From NCBI GenBank assembly GCA_963721305.1, contig CAVRIR010000006.1, forward strand, positions 620,001 to 684,000: a stretch of DNA of 64,000 nucleotides, given 5' to 3'. This document shows positions 40,962 through 49,401 of the stretch, in pieces. The notes below the pieces were generated by a model, which searched no databases, was not told the origin of the DNA, and saw only the letters and a program-made list of their open reading frames with translations. Positions within the stretch are counted from its first letter, which is position 1. Each line of letters begins with the position of its first letter. Position numbers and translations under genes: made by a program. This stretch comes from DATAES01 sp963721305. GTDB taxonomy: Bacteria > Actinomycetota > Acidimicrobiia > Acidimicrobiales > JACDCH01.

Positions 40962-43592
40962 ATGACGATCGACACTCGAGCCAAAGTGATGGCACCGCAC
41001 GTCTCACCCTTCGCGGTGTTCCGGCCCGGTCTGGTCCGGCGGCTGGACGATGCGACCCACGACAAGGTGACGCTGCTGGTCGCGCCACCGGGCTACGGCA
41101 AGTCAATGCTGCTGGCACAGTGGGCCGCCACCAGCGCCCGCCGCCACGTCGCGTGGCTGACATTGGACGCGGCAGACGGCAACGCAGTGACCTTCGCCCG
41201 CTCGCTCGTGTCGAGCCTGCAGCACGTGTACTCCGGCGTCGGATCGGTTGCCGCCGAACGCATCGGGACGTCGGGTTCGTCGATGGGCGACGAGTTCCTC
41301 GTCGCGTTGCTCGAAGACCTGTCCCACGTTCCCGAGACGGTCATCGTGCTCGATGACGTCGAAGCAGTCCGCAACGGCGCGGTGCTCGACGAGATCGCGC
41401 TACTGGTCGAGCAGGCACCGCCGAGTCTCCACATGGTGTTGTCGGGTCGGTCGGACCCGCCGCTGCCACTGCACCGACTGCGAGTCAACGGCGATCTCAC
41501 CGAGTTGCGACAGGACCAGCTGAAGATGAACGAGGCCGACGCCGCCGAGGTCATCCGCCGGGTCGCACGCACGACGTTGACGACGGAACAGGTTCGTATC
41601 CTCGTACGCCGGACGGAAGGGTGGCCCGCCGGCATCCTCATGGCTGCACTCTCGTTGCGCGGGCGTGCCGACGTCGCGGAGTTCGTGCAGACCTTCTCGG
41701 GCGACGACCGCAACGTCGCCGATTACTTGGCGGATGAAGTGCTCGCCCGGCAGCCGGCGACCGTCCGTGAGTTCCTGCTCGACACCTCGGTGCTGCATCG
41801 CATGAGCGGGCCGCTGTGCGATGCGGTGACCCAGCGCAATGACAGCCAGCGCATCCTCGAGCACCTCGAGCGGTCGGGTCTGTTCGTGATCCGCCTCGAC
41901 GATCGACGGCGTTGGTTCCGATACCACTCGCTGCTGCGCGACCTCTTGCGCTACGAGCTGCGCGCGGCGGACCGCGTCCGACAACGCGACCGGTTGCGAC
42001 GGGCAGCGGCGTGGCACACGGAGCACAACGACCTGGAGGTCGCGGCCGAGTACCTCGTCGCCGCTGAGCTGTGGGACGAGCTCATCGAGTTCCTGCAGGT
42101 GCACGGCCGCAGCTTCCTCGAGCGAGGGACCGTTGGCGCAGTGAACAGGTGGCTCGAGATGGTTCCGGAGGAGCTGCACGCCAGCCGGAGCGACATCGCG
42201 CTCACGAGCGCGGCTGCGCAAGCGTTGGCGGGGCGCACGCTCGCCGCTGACGAGATCCTCGCCAACATCGGCCAGGCGCACGAGCTGACGGCATGGGAAG
42301 AGGCGTTCACCCACGCGCTGCGCGCGGCGATGGTGCAGTTCCACCTGCCGGCGGACGTCGCGCTGCGCGAGGCGGAGCTGGGGTTGAGCCAGCTCGGCTC
42401 GATCGACAAGGACACGCCGCGGCGCGAGATCCTCGGAATCTCGTCGTTCCGCTACGTCCAAGGCAGCCTGAACATCGCCAAGGGCCGTGCACTCCACTAC
42501 TTGGGCGATCTGGCAGCAGCGCGGGCGACGTTGACAGACATGGTGGAAGACCGCGATGGCCGGCAGCTGGCCGTCAACGTCGCCGCGGCCGGCTCACTCG
42601 CGTCGGTCGAGTCGCAGCTCGGCAACCTGCACCGGGCGCAATACCTCGCGGTCCGGGCGCTGCACATCGCGCAGCAGTCTGGTCAGGAGAGCCATGTCGC
42701 GTCCGCCGACGCGTACCTCGCCCTGGCGGTGATACGGCGGGAGCGCGGCGAGCTCGATCGTGCCGCGATCAGCCTGGACGAGGCGCACCACCGCATCCGG
42801 CCCAACGGCAGGCACATGTTGTTGTGGGTGCACGGCGTCGAGGCCGCGCTCCTCGCGCAAGCGCAGGGTCGGACCGACGACGGTCTCAACCTTCTGACAC
42901 AGCTGCGGCTCGCCGGTCAGCCCTCACCCGGCCCCTACACCGCCGCGCGGATCGTCGCCGTGGAGGCGCGCTTGCTCGTCGCGGGCGGTGACATCGACAG
43001 CGCACGACAGGTGCTCGACTCCTTCGAGGGGCTGCGCATCGCGGCGGTGTCATCGGCCGAGATCGCGGCTGCGGTCGGGGCGCGCGACGTCGAGGCGGCA
43101 CGCAAAGCGCTCGACGCGTTCCCGATCGACGGCTCCCCTCGCAGCACGGTCGAGCGGCTGCTGTGGGAGGCGATCGTCGCCGATCTCGACGGCGAGCATC
43201 GCCAGGCCCGGGACCTGATGCACGAGTCGGTCACCGACGCCGACGCCGAGGGGATGGCGCAGGTGTACCTCGACGCCGGAACGCACGCGCGACGCCTCCT
43301 GCGCAGCGTCTACCACGTCGCCCCCACACCATTCCTCCGCCAGCTCGTGGACCAACCCGTCGCCCCGCCGCCGCCCCAGTCGACGGTGCCCGGCATGGTC
43401 GAGCAGCTGAGCGACCGCGAGATCCTCGTCCTGCGCTACCTGCCGAGCCGGCTGTCGAACCCGGAGATCGCCCGGAACCTGTACGTGTCGGTCAATACGC
43501 TCAAGACCCACTTGAAGCACATCTACCGGAAGCTCGGAGTCAGCAACCGCTCCGAGGCCATCGAAGTCGCCGAGTCACTCGGGCTCTTGTGA
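40962..43592 (+). CDS. MalT-like LuxR family transcriptional regulator (STAND ATPase)
   Basis: An 876-residue regulator with the MalT/LAL architecture. A P-loop ATPase (Walker A APPGYGKS at residues 41-48, Walker B VIVLDDVE) is followed by a long TPR-like superhelical sensor region (about residues 350-800). A C-terminal LuxR helix-turn-helix (LSDREILVLRYLPSRLSNPEIA through NTLKTHLKHIYRKLG, each under twenty residues) ends the protein. Such proteins oligomerise on ATP and inducer binding and then activate promoters. It lies in the middle of the palindrome-bearing genes and is the only activator-type regulator there, so it is a candidate regulator. Start chosen at the ATG before MTIDTRAKV; more upstream frame is of poor quality. 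Confidence 0.85.
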   Translation: MTIDTRAKVMAPHVSPFAVFRPGLVRRLDDATHDKVTLLVAPPGYGKSMLLAQWAATSARRHVAWLTLDAADGNAVTFARSLVSSLQHVYSGVGSVAAERIGTSGSSMGDEFLVALLEDLSHVPETVIVLDDVEAVRNGAVLDEIALLVEQAPPSLHMVLSGRSDPPLPLHRLRVNGDLTELRQDQLKMNEADAAEVIRRVARTTLTTEQVRILVRRTEGWPAGILMAALSLRGRADVAEFVQTFSGDDRNVADYLADEVLARQPATVREFLLDTSVLHRMSGPLCDAVTQRNDSQRILEHLERSGLFVIRLDDRRRWFRYHSLLRDLLRYELRAADRVRQRDRLRRAAAWHTEHNDLEVAAEYLVAAELWDELIEFLQVHGRSFLERGTVGAVNRWLEMVPEELHASRSDIALTSAAAQALAGRTLAADEILANIGQAHELTAWEEAFTHALRAAMVQFHLPADVALREAELGLSQLGSIDKDTPRREILGISSFRYVQGSLNIAKGRALHYLGDLAAARATLTDMVEDRDGRQLAVNVAAAGSLASVESQLGNLHRAQYLAVRALHIAQQSGQESHVASADAYLALAVIRRERGELDRAAISLDEAHHRIRPNGRHMLLWVHGVEAALLAQAQGRTDDGLNLLTQLRLAGQPSPGPYTAARIVAVEARLLVAGGDIDSARQVLDSFEGLRIAAVSSAEIAAAVGARDVEAARKALDAFPIDGSPRSTVERLLWEAIVADLDGEHRQARDLMHESVTDADAEGMAQVYLDAGTHARRLLRSVYHVAPTPFLRQLVDQPVAPPPPQSTVPGMVEQLSDREILVLRYLPSRLSNPEIARNLYVSVNTLKTHLKHIYRKLGVSNRSEAIEVAESLGLL

Positions 43593-43642
43593 GCTCTCGA
43601 GGTCTTCGACCATCGCACGTGCGATCGCGAGAGGGGCCACGA

Positions 43643-43687
43643 TCCTCCTAAGAAGGTGACGACAACGAGAACGGATCTCCGGATCCT
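43643..43687 (+). promoter_or_regulatory. Degenerate palindrome and -10 GATCCT
   Basis: AGGTGA (43654-43659) is followed by exactly 22 bases, GATCCT (43682-43687) and six bases to the ATG at 43694, the same layout as at 37110 and 45628. The left arm TCCTCC has two mismatches to TCACCC. AGGTGACGAC also shares the trailing CGAC of the two best copies. Confidence 0.45.
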
Positions 43688-43693
43688 GTAGCG

Positions 43694-44206
43694 ATGGCGC
43701 GCAGGACCGACACAACGACATCCACGGCGCTGACACACCAACTCGTCGTGCTCCCCGCGAAGGGCGAAGCCGACACGGCGGTGACGTGCGCTCTGGACCA
43801 GACCCGCGAGGGTTCCGGGATCGACATTCGAGACGCAGCCGTCCTCACGGTTCGCCCACCTGACGTGTGTGTGACGGAGCCGGTAGAGGACTGGCCCGGC
43901 CGCCGCCGGCTCGGGCATCGATGGTGGGAAGCGCTCGCGGCGGCCCTACGGGACGTCGGCCGAACGCACGAGGCGCACACGGAGTCCTGCTTCCGCGACC
44001 TCGTCGAGGCGGGCATGAGCAAGAGCTTCCTCGAAGAGGCTGCAATGGCGGTCGCCGGTGCCTCCACGACCGTGGTATTGCTCGCTGAACGTGTCGACGT
44101 ACGTACGCTTCTGCCCAAACTGGAGAAGGGAAAGTTCATGCGCGTGATCTACGGGTGGCTCCCTGACGCGGCAGTCGACGAGTTGGCGACCGCGGGCCAG
44201 ACCTAG
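43694..44206 (+). CDS. DUF1269-like protein
   Basis: A 170-residue soluble protein. The start (HQLVVLPAKGEADTAVTCALDQ, abbreviated) with IDIRDAAVLTVRP and the end (GASTTVVLLAERVDVRTLLPKLEKG) resemble DUF1269 proteins, which are linked to stress in actinobacteria. The central part differs: the glycine-rich membrane hairpin of DUF1269 is replaced by RRRLGHRWWEALAAALRDVG. The resemblance is by eye. The gene is followed seven bases later by an integral membrane protein gene and probably co-transcribed with it. Confidence 0.55.
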   Translation: MARRTDTTTSTALTHQLVVLPAKGEADTAVTCALDQTREGSGIDIRDAAVLTVRPPDVCVTEPVEDWPGRRRLGHRWWEALAAALRDVGRTHEAHTESCFRDLVEAGMSKSFLEEAAMAVAGASTTVVLLAERVDVRTLLPKLEKGKFMRVIYGWLPDAAVDELATAGQT

Positions 44207-44213
44207 GGCTCGA

Positions 44214-45503
44214 GTGACCGACCAAGGGCAATCGAGCGAAACACAAGCAGAGACAGAAGCAGAGGCAACACAGCGCGCGCGCTCGAACAAGCGACGGTCG
44301 CGCTGGTCCAAGGTGCTCGCGATCGTCGGCGCCGTGCTCCTGCCGATCTCCGGTCTCGCGTTGTGGTCCCGCAACCAATTGCTCAACACAGACCATTACG
44401 TCCAAACGGTGAAGCCGCTCGCCAGCGATCCCGCCATCCAGGCGGCGATGGCAGACCGGATCACCGACGCACTGCACAACACCCTCGATCTGAAGGACCG
44501 CGCCGCCGACGCGTTGCCTGAACGGGCGAAATTTCTAGCCGGACCGATCGCGGCTGCCGGCGACAACCTCATCCACCAGACCACGCTCAACGTCCTCGAG
44601 TCCGATCAGTTCAAACAGTTGTGGGAGAACATCAACCGCGCCGCGCACAGCCAGATCGTCTTCATCATCACCGGGAAGAAGACGGACACGCTCAACGTCA
44701 GCGACGGCCAGGTCGTGATCTCGCTGCGGCCCGTCGCCGAACAGGTCTTGCAACAGGTCGACAAGCTCGTGCCCGTCGACTTGTCGGGCATCGACACGTC
44801 GAGGTTGAACCAGCAGTTCATCCTCGTCGATTCGAAGAACCTCGGACAGGTCCAGAGCGGCGTGCGGTGGTTCAACTTCTTGACCTACCCGCTCGTCCTG
44901 GCCGCCCTCGCCGCCCTGATCGCCGCAGCCTTCATCGAACGGGACAGGCGCAAGGGCGTCCAACGAGTGGGGCTCGCGGTCGCCATCTCGATGGCGGTCA
45001 CGCTGCTGCTCTACCGCGCAGGCCGCGAGATCTACATCAGCAGCCTGCCCGCCGAGGTCACGCACCCTGACGCCGCGACTGCCGTGTTCGACATCGTCAC
45101 GCGCTACGTCGAGCGCGGCATCGAGGCGTTGCTGGCCCTTGGTGTCGTGTTGTTCGTCGTGATGTGGACGCTGGGACCGTCACGCAGCGCGACCCGCCTG
45201 CGCGGTTGGTGGCAGCGCCTTCGCAACCGCGGCTCGGCGGAGCTGTCGAACGTCGAGCCGGCGCCCGTGGCGACGTGGGTGGCGCAGCACCTGAACGAGC
45301 TTCGCTTCGCCGTCGTCGCGCTGGCCGTCGTCACGTTGCTGCTGTGGGACCGCCCGACTGGTCGCGTCATCCTTCTGCTGACGATCATCACCGTGCTGTT
45401 GCTCGCCGTCCTCTCCGTCGTCGGCGGCGCCGTACCGAAACCGTCCGAAGAGGGGCAGGAGGACGCCGAGACAGCCGAAGTCGGCAAAGGGCGCGACACC
45501 TAG
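44214..45503 (+). CDS. Integral membrane protein of unknown function
   Basis: A 429-residue membrane protein. One N-terminal helix (about residues 34-52) is followed by a large extracytoplasmic domain (about 53-220; DHYVQTVKPLASDPAIQAAM, then VVISLRPVAEQVLQQVDKLV). A cluster of four to five helices (about 225-400) and an acidic tail follow. This architecture is common in actinobacterial genomes as an uncharacterised integral membrane protein. The GTG at 44214 lies seven bases after the DUF1269-like gene, so they share a transcript and presumably the palindrome-type promoter. Function unknown. Confidence 0.7.
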   Translation: MTDQGQSSETQAETEAEATQRARSNKRRSRWSKVLAIVGAVLLPISGLALWSRNQLLNTDHYVQTVKPLASDPAIQAAMADRITDALHNTLDLKDRAADALPERAKFLAGPIAAAGDNLIHQTTLNVLESDQFKQLWENINRAAHSQIVFIITGKKTDTLNVSDGQVVISLRPVAEQVLQQVDKLVPVDLSGIDTSRLNQQFILVDSKNLGQVQSGVRWFNFLTYPLVLAALAALIAAAFIERDRRKGVQRVGLAVAISMAVTLLLYRAGREIYISSLPAEVTHPDAATAVFDIVTRYVERGIEALLALGVVLFVVMWTLGPSRSATRLRGWWQRLRNRGSAELSNVEPAPVATWVAQHLNELRFAVVALAVVTLLLWDRPTGRVILLLTIITVLLLAVLSVVGGAVPKPSEEGQEDAETAEVGKGRDT

Positions 45504-45631
45504 GCTCGAGCGCGGCGCTGGCCGAAGGCCCCGATCATCGTGAACAGATCGGCGAGCAGGCCTATCGCGATCGCCAAAGCTCCGATGACGCTCCGCGGGG
45601 GATGACCGGAGCGACCGAAGTTCGCGCTCAC
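45500..45631 (-). CDS. Possible 43-residue single-pass membrane protein
   Basis: A minus-strand frame from GTG 45631 to TAG 45500 encodes a short basic head, a hydrophobic helix (SVIGALAIAIGLLADLF) and an Arg-rich end, the right size for a small membrane protein. It fills most of the otherwise empty 175-bp gap between two plus-strand genes. The start codon overlaps the palindrome at 45628, and there is no ribosome-binding site, so it may be spurious. Confidence 0.25.
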   Translation of the reverse strand: MSANFGRSGHPPRSVIGALAIAIGLLADLFTMIGAFGQRRARA

Positions 45632-45672
45632 CCTATGGGGGTGACGACGCTGAAGCCTTCATTGCGGACACT
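45628..45672 (+). promoter_or_regulatory. TCACCC-N5-GGGTGA operator with -10 GACACT
   Basis: Perfect arms at 45628-45633 and 45639-45644, then 22 bases, GACACT (45667-45672) and six bases to the ATG at 45679. Both the GGGTGACGAC block and the GACACT hexamer are identical to those before the paralogous gene at 37162, although the sequence between them is unrelated. Confidence 0.6.
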
Positions 45673-45678
45673 TCCGCC

Positions 45679-46092
45679 ATGACCACTCTTGCGTACGACT
45701 ATCCGCTGCTCGGCCTGTTCTGGACGATGTTGTGGTTCTTCCTCTTCATCGTCTGGATCATGGCCGTCTTCAGCGTGTTGATCGACATCTTCCGCAGCCA
45801 CGACATGGGGGGCTTCGCGAAGGCCCTCTGGGTGCTCTTCGTGATCATCCTGCCACTGTTGGGTGTCTTGATCTATCTCATCGCCCGAGGCGACAAGATG
45901 ACGCAGCACGCGGTGCGCGACGCCGAGAAGCAGGACCAGGCGATGAGGGCCTACATCAAGGACGCCGCCGACACGAGTGGTGGTGGGGGCAGCTCAACGG
46001 CCGACCAGGTCGCACAACTCGCGCAGCTTCGTGAGCAGGGCGTGATCACCGAGGAGCAGTTCGAGCAGGGGAAGGCCAAGATCTTCAGCTGA
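45679..46092 (+). CDS. Membrane protein with PLDc_N and SHOCT domains
   Basis: A 137-residue paralogue of the protein at 37162. Two membrane segments (about residues 10-35 and 47-70) lie in a PLDc_N domain (YDYPLLGLFWTMLWFF, ILPLLGVLIYLIARG). A charged linker and a C-terminal SHOCT helix pair follow (QVAQLAQLREQGVITEEQFE, then KAKIFS). SHOCT is a short oligomerisation module. No catalytic domain is present. It is driven by a palindrome-type promoter and followed 12 bp later by the radical SAM gene, which may be co-transcribed. Confidence 0.82.
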   Translation: MTTLAYDYPLLGLFWTMLWFFLFIVWIMAVFSVLIDIFRSHDMGGFAKALWVLFVIILPLLGVLIYLIARGDKMTQHAVRDAEKQDQAMRAYIKDAADTSGGGGSSTADQVAQLAQLREQGVITEEQFEQGKAKIFS

Positions 46093-46104
46093 GGTCGTTC
46101 GACC

Positions 46105-47325
46105 TTGTTTCACCTGCTGGCGAAGCCGACAGGTGCGGTCTGCAACCTCGACTGCACGTACTGCTTCTTCCTCTCCAAGGACGCGCTGTATCCGGGTGAC
46201 CGCCTGCGCATGTCAGGCAAGACGTTGGAGCGCTATCTGGAGCAACTGCTCGCCGCACACCCGGACGGCGACGTGGTGGTGGCGTGGCAGGGCGGTGAAC
46301 CGACGCTGATGGGGCTCGACTTCTTCCGTCGCTCCGTCGAGTTGGCACATCGTCTTGCCCGCCCGGGCCAGGTGCTGCAGCACACGATCCAGACAAACGG
46401 CACGTTGCTCGACGACGAGTGGGCGCAGTTCTTTGCCGACAACGGCTTCCTGGTCGGCCTCAGCCTGGACGGCCCTCGTCACATGCACGACGCCTACCGC
46501 GTGTGGAAGAACGGGCGAGGCAGCTTCGACGACGTGATGCGCGCGTGGGAGCTGCTCCGACGTCGTGGTGTCGAGGTCAACGTCCTGTGTGCGCTCCACG
46601 CGGCGAATGTCGAGCATCCACTCGAGGTGTACCGGTTCTTCCGTGACGACCTCGACGCTCGCTACCTCCAGTTCATCCCGATCATCGAGCGCGCGACAGA
46701 GCAGACACTCGAGCTCGCCAACGCCGGATGGAGCGACAAGCCGGGGCACAAGCGTCTGCTCTACACCCAGGCGGGGACGCTGGTCACCGAGCGCTCCATC
46801 GGCGAGGACCAGTACGGCGACTTCCTCGTCGCCGTGTTCGACGAATGGATCGCGCGCGATGTCGGCACCGTGTTCGTGCAGATGTTCGACGTGACGCTCG
46901 GCGCGCACCTCGGCATGTACAGCCTGTGCATCCACTCGCCGACCTGTGGCAATGCGCTCGCGCTCGAGCACAACGGCGACTTGTACTCGTGCGATCACTT
47001 CGTGGAACCGGACCATCTCCTCGGCAACATCCACGAACAGACGATGGTCGAGCTCGTACGCTCACCGAAGCAGCGTGCGTTCGGTGACGACAAGCGAGAC
47101 GCGCTACCTCGCTATTGCCGCGAGTGCGACGTTCGCTTCGCCTGCCACGGTGGTTGCCCGAAGGACAGGTTCCGCACGACGCCCCACGGCGAAGCCGGCC
47201 TGAACTACCTGTGTCCGAGCTACAAGCGCTTCTTCGGCCACACTGCTCCGGTCTTCCGGCGCATGGCGGAGCTGTTGCGCACCGGCCACGACGCGGACGA
47301 GATCATGCGGGAGGTGGCGGGGTGA
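46105..47325 (+). CDS. Radical SAM/SPASM protein, anaerobic sulfatase maturase-like
   Basis: A 406-residue radical SAM enzyme. The SAM-cluster motif is C13-x3-C17-x2-C20 in CNLDCTYC, followed by WQGGEPTLMGLDFF and IQTNGTLL. The C-terminal SPASM region has the cysteine set CIHSPTCGNAL, YSCDHFV, YCRECDVRFACHGGCPKDRF and YLCPSY for two auxiliary clusters. This is the pattern of anSME, which makes formylglycine in sulfatases. No sulfatase gene is present here, so another substrate is possible. It starts at TTG, and its last 23 bases overlap the convergent YihY gene. Confidence 0.88.
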   Translation: MFHLLAKPTGAVCNLDCTYCFFLSKDALYPGDRLRMSGKTLERYLEQLLAAHPDGDVVVAWQGGEPTLMGLDFFRRSVELAHRLARPGQVLQHTIQTNGTLLDDEWAQFFADNGFLVGLSLDGPRHMHDAYRVWKNGRGSFDDVMRAWELLRRRGVEVNVLCALHAANVEHPLEVYRFFRDDLDARYLQFIPIIERATEQTLELANAGWSDKPGHKRLLYTQAGTLVTERSIGEDQYGDFLVAVFDEWIARDVGTVFVQMFDVTLGAHLGMYSLCIHSPTCGNALALEHNGDLYSCDHFVEPDHLLGNIHEQTMVELVRSPKQRAFGDDKRDALPRYCRECDVRFACHGGCPKDRFRTTPHGEAGLNYLCPSYKRFFGHTAPVFRRMAELLRTGHDADEIMREVAG

Positions 47326-48295
47326 CCGATTCTGCGGAGGGCGGCGGCGCCGGGGGGACCTGAGGCGACTTCGCCGCGGCGCGCGCCTGCCGGCGACGCC
47401 ACATCTCCGCGTTGAGCGACGCCCCGAAGACAATCACCCGAGCGATGAGGAAGAGCGAGAGCAGGATCGCCGTCGCCGCGCCGAGCGGACCGTAAGTGGA
47501 CGACGAATGCGAGACCTTGTGTGCCACGAAGTACACCGTCACGAGATGCACGACCTGGATTCCGACCGCGACCGCGAGCGCACCGGGCACCAGCTGCCAG
47601 AGAGTCACATCGTCGGCATGCGGCAGGTACCACGAGACGAACAGCCACAGCCCGGCTGCCAGCACGATGAAGAACATCGTGACGAGGATCCCGGGACCCT
47701 GCGAGGCCTCCCGAACGCGTTGCTCGACCGCGAGGATGAGCATTGCGGTGATCAGTACCGCGGTCATCACCGCGGCGGCCATCGGCTTCTTCACGAGCTT
47801 GCGACGCGGTACGCCCCAGACGAGGGAGTGCGCCACCATCAAGGCCTTCACGAACCCGATGCTCGCGAGATACATCGCCGGCAACCCGATGAGAAGGGCG
47901 TAGAACCGCGTCTTCTCGGCCGAGGCGGACGCATCGGAGATCGACTTCGCCGTGAGGCCGAGGAAGCCCGCTTGCTTGGCCAGATCCGTGGGTGCCGTGC
48001 TGCTGGCCGAGGACAGGAATCCGAGGCCGCCGACAAGCACGAGGACGAACGGCAACACCCAGAAGAAGAACCGGTACGCCAGGGCCCCGGCGATCAGCCC
48101 GCCCCCGCGCTCGGCGTCGCGCTCGTAGGTGTTGAACGCGATGTCCACGCTCGCGTGGTTCGGGCGACTTGCCTCCACCCGCTTGAACGTGCCGTCGGCC
48201 TTTTCGCGAGCCGTCGCGACCGTTGTCTTTATTCGCTGCGACAATCCAGGCGGCTGAGGTTCGCCCGCCGGGACCTTCTCGGGTTCCGACGCCAC
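47303..48295 (-). CDS. YihY/BrkB family inner-membrane protein
   Basis: A 330-residue membrane protein of the YihY/virulence factor BrkB family (once called RNase BN). A charged 75-residue head precedes about six membrane segments. Landmarks are GGLIAGALAYRFFFWVLPF, LVWGVPRRKLVKK, SWYLPHADDVTLWQLVPGA and the closing SSTYGPLGAATAILLSLFLIAR, each a family hallmark. The molecular role is unknown. The GTG at 48295 lies six bases after TACGGT, which is 22 bases after a palindrome arm. The proline-rich tail overlaps the radical SAM gene. Confidence 0.85.
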   Translation of the reverse strand: MASEPEKVPAGEPQPPGLSQRIKTTVATAREKADGTFKRVEASRPNHASVDIAFNTYERDAERGGGLIAGALAYRFFFWVLPFVLVLVGGLGFLSSASSTAPTDLAKQAGFLGLTAKSISDASASAEKTRFYALLIGLPAMYLASIGFVKALMVAHSLVWGVPRRKLVKKPMAAAVMTAVLITAMLILAVEQRVREASQGPGILVTMFFIVLAAGLWLFVSWYLPHADDVTLWQLVPGALAVAVGIQVVHLVTVYFVAHKVSHSSSTYGPLGAATAILLSLFLIARVIVFGASLNAEMWRRRQARAAAKSPQVPPAPPPSAESVTPPPPA

Positions 48296-48301
48296 TGCTC
48301 G

Positions 48302-48346
48302 ACCGTATGGCCGGCACGGCCGCACGTAATCACCCACAGAGGATGA
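48302..48346 (-). promoter_or_regulatory. TCATCC-N5-GGGTGA operator with -10 TACGGT
   Basis: Read on the minus strand: TCATCC (48346-48341), five bases, GGGTGA (48335-48330), 22 bases, TACGGT (48307-48302), six bases, GTG of the YihY gene. The left arm has one mismatch. Spacing is identical to the copies at 37110 and 45628. Confidence 0.6.
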
Positions 48347-48414
48347 GTGGCGGGTCAGGGGCCGCCTCGGGCAGTGCGGGGCGGGCGATACCTGTTCGGT
48401 CCCGACTGCGTCGA

Positions 48415-48420
48415 TACGGT
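48415..48420 (+). promoter_or_regulatory. Leaderless -10 TACGGT of the channel gene
   Basis: TACGGT ends eight bases before the ATG at 48429, consistent with a leaderless transcript. The nearby palindrome at 48330 is too far upstream to be positioned like the others for this gene. Confidence 0.45.
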
Positions 48421-48428
48421 TGGCGGCC

Positions 48429-48956
48429 ATGGCGCTCGCCGGCTGGGACAACGTCGAGCGCCGGCACATCGTCACGACCGGCATCCGTGCGGTAGCGACG
48501 AGCCTGCTCGTGATCGGCGCCTACTTCGTCGTTCCGATCATCGAGCATCCGCACGAAAGGGTCCTGCTGCGCCTGGTCATCGGCCTGGCCTTCTTCCTCG
48601 TGGCGCTCACCTACGAGGTACGCGCCATCGTTCGATCGGATCAACCGATCCTGCGGGCCGCGGTCGCGATGGCGCTCGTGATCCCGGTGTTCATCATCGT
48701 GTTCGCGTGGAGCTACCTCACGCTGGGCCGATCGGATCCGAGCGCGTTCTCGCAGCCGCTCGACCGCGTCACATCGCTGTACTTCACGGTGACGGTGTTC
48801 TCGACGGTCGGCTTCGGCGACATCACGCCCACGAGTGATCCGGCGCGGGCCGCAGTCATGATTCAGATGGTGTGCGATCTCGTCTTCATCGCCGTCGTCA
48901 TCCGATTGATCCTCGAGGCCGCACGGGGCTCGCTCGGACGGCGCAACGACAACTGA
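48429..48956 (+). CDS. Ion channel pore protein (TVGFGD filter)
   Basis: A 175-residue membrane protein with four hydrophobic segments. The pore-loop region SLYFTVTVFSTVGFGDITPTS holds a TVGFGD selectivity filter, followed by a last helix (VFIAVVIRLIL). The TVGFGD form is known in many bacterial and some eukaryotic potassium channels. The two extra N-terminal helices (about residues 19-55) distinguish it from the two-helix channel at 39951. It has no cytoplasmic regulatory domain. Its stop abuts the convergent DUF7144 gene. Confidence 0.82.
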   Translation: MALAGWDNVERRHIVTTGIRAVATSLLVIGAYFVVPIIEHPHERVLLRLVIGLAFFLVALTYEVRAIVRSDQPILRAAVAMALVIPVFIIVFAWSYLTLGRSDPSAFSQPLDRVTSLYFTVTVFSTVGFGDITPTSDPARAAVMIQMVCDLVFIAVVIRLILEAARGSLGRRNDN

Positions 48957-49361
48957 TCACATCTCGCGCTGCAACTCACCACCGTGCATCGCGAGCGCGT
49001 AGATGATCAGCACGTCGAGCGCGATGATGATGATGGACCACGCCGGATACGCGGCGATGAACATCAAGTTCGCGACTGCACTGACGAGCGCGAGAACACA
49101 CCCGAGCACTCGAGCCCACGTCTTGCCGTTGATCGCGGCGACGCCCGCTATCGCGATCACGATTCCGAGCAACAAGTGGATCCAGCCCCACACGCTGTAG
49201 TCGACGGACAGGACGAGGCCGCGGTTGGAGACCAGGTACCAATCGTCGTTGAAGATCGCCACCAATCCTTGGATCTGTTGAAAGATCCCGACGAGGATCA
49301 TCATGAAACCCGCGAACATGGCCCATGACGACCAGCCGGTTCGATCCTGATAGGTATCCAT
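48957..49361 (-). CDS. DUF7144 family membrane protein
   Basis: A 134-residue protein with four membrane helices. The pattern WAMFAGFMMILVGIFQQIQGL, then WGWIHLLLGIVIAIAGVA, GKTWARVLG and YPAWSIIIIALDVLIIYAL matches the DUF7144 family of actinobacterial membrane proteins, whose function is unknown. CAGGAG precedes the ATG at 49361 by seven bases. A palindrome copy lies 40 bp upstream. Confidence 0.8.
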   Translation of the reverse strand: MDTYQDRTGWSSWAMFAGFMMILVGIFQQIQGLVAIFNDDWYLVSNRGLVLSVDYSVWGWIHLLLGIVIAIAGVAAINGKTWARVLGCVLALVSAVANLMFIAAYPAWSIIIIALDVLIIYALAMHGGELQREM

Positions 49362-49401
49362 GATCAGCTCCTGACGGCGCAGGCAAGATCGTCGCGCGGA
49401 T

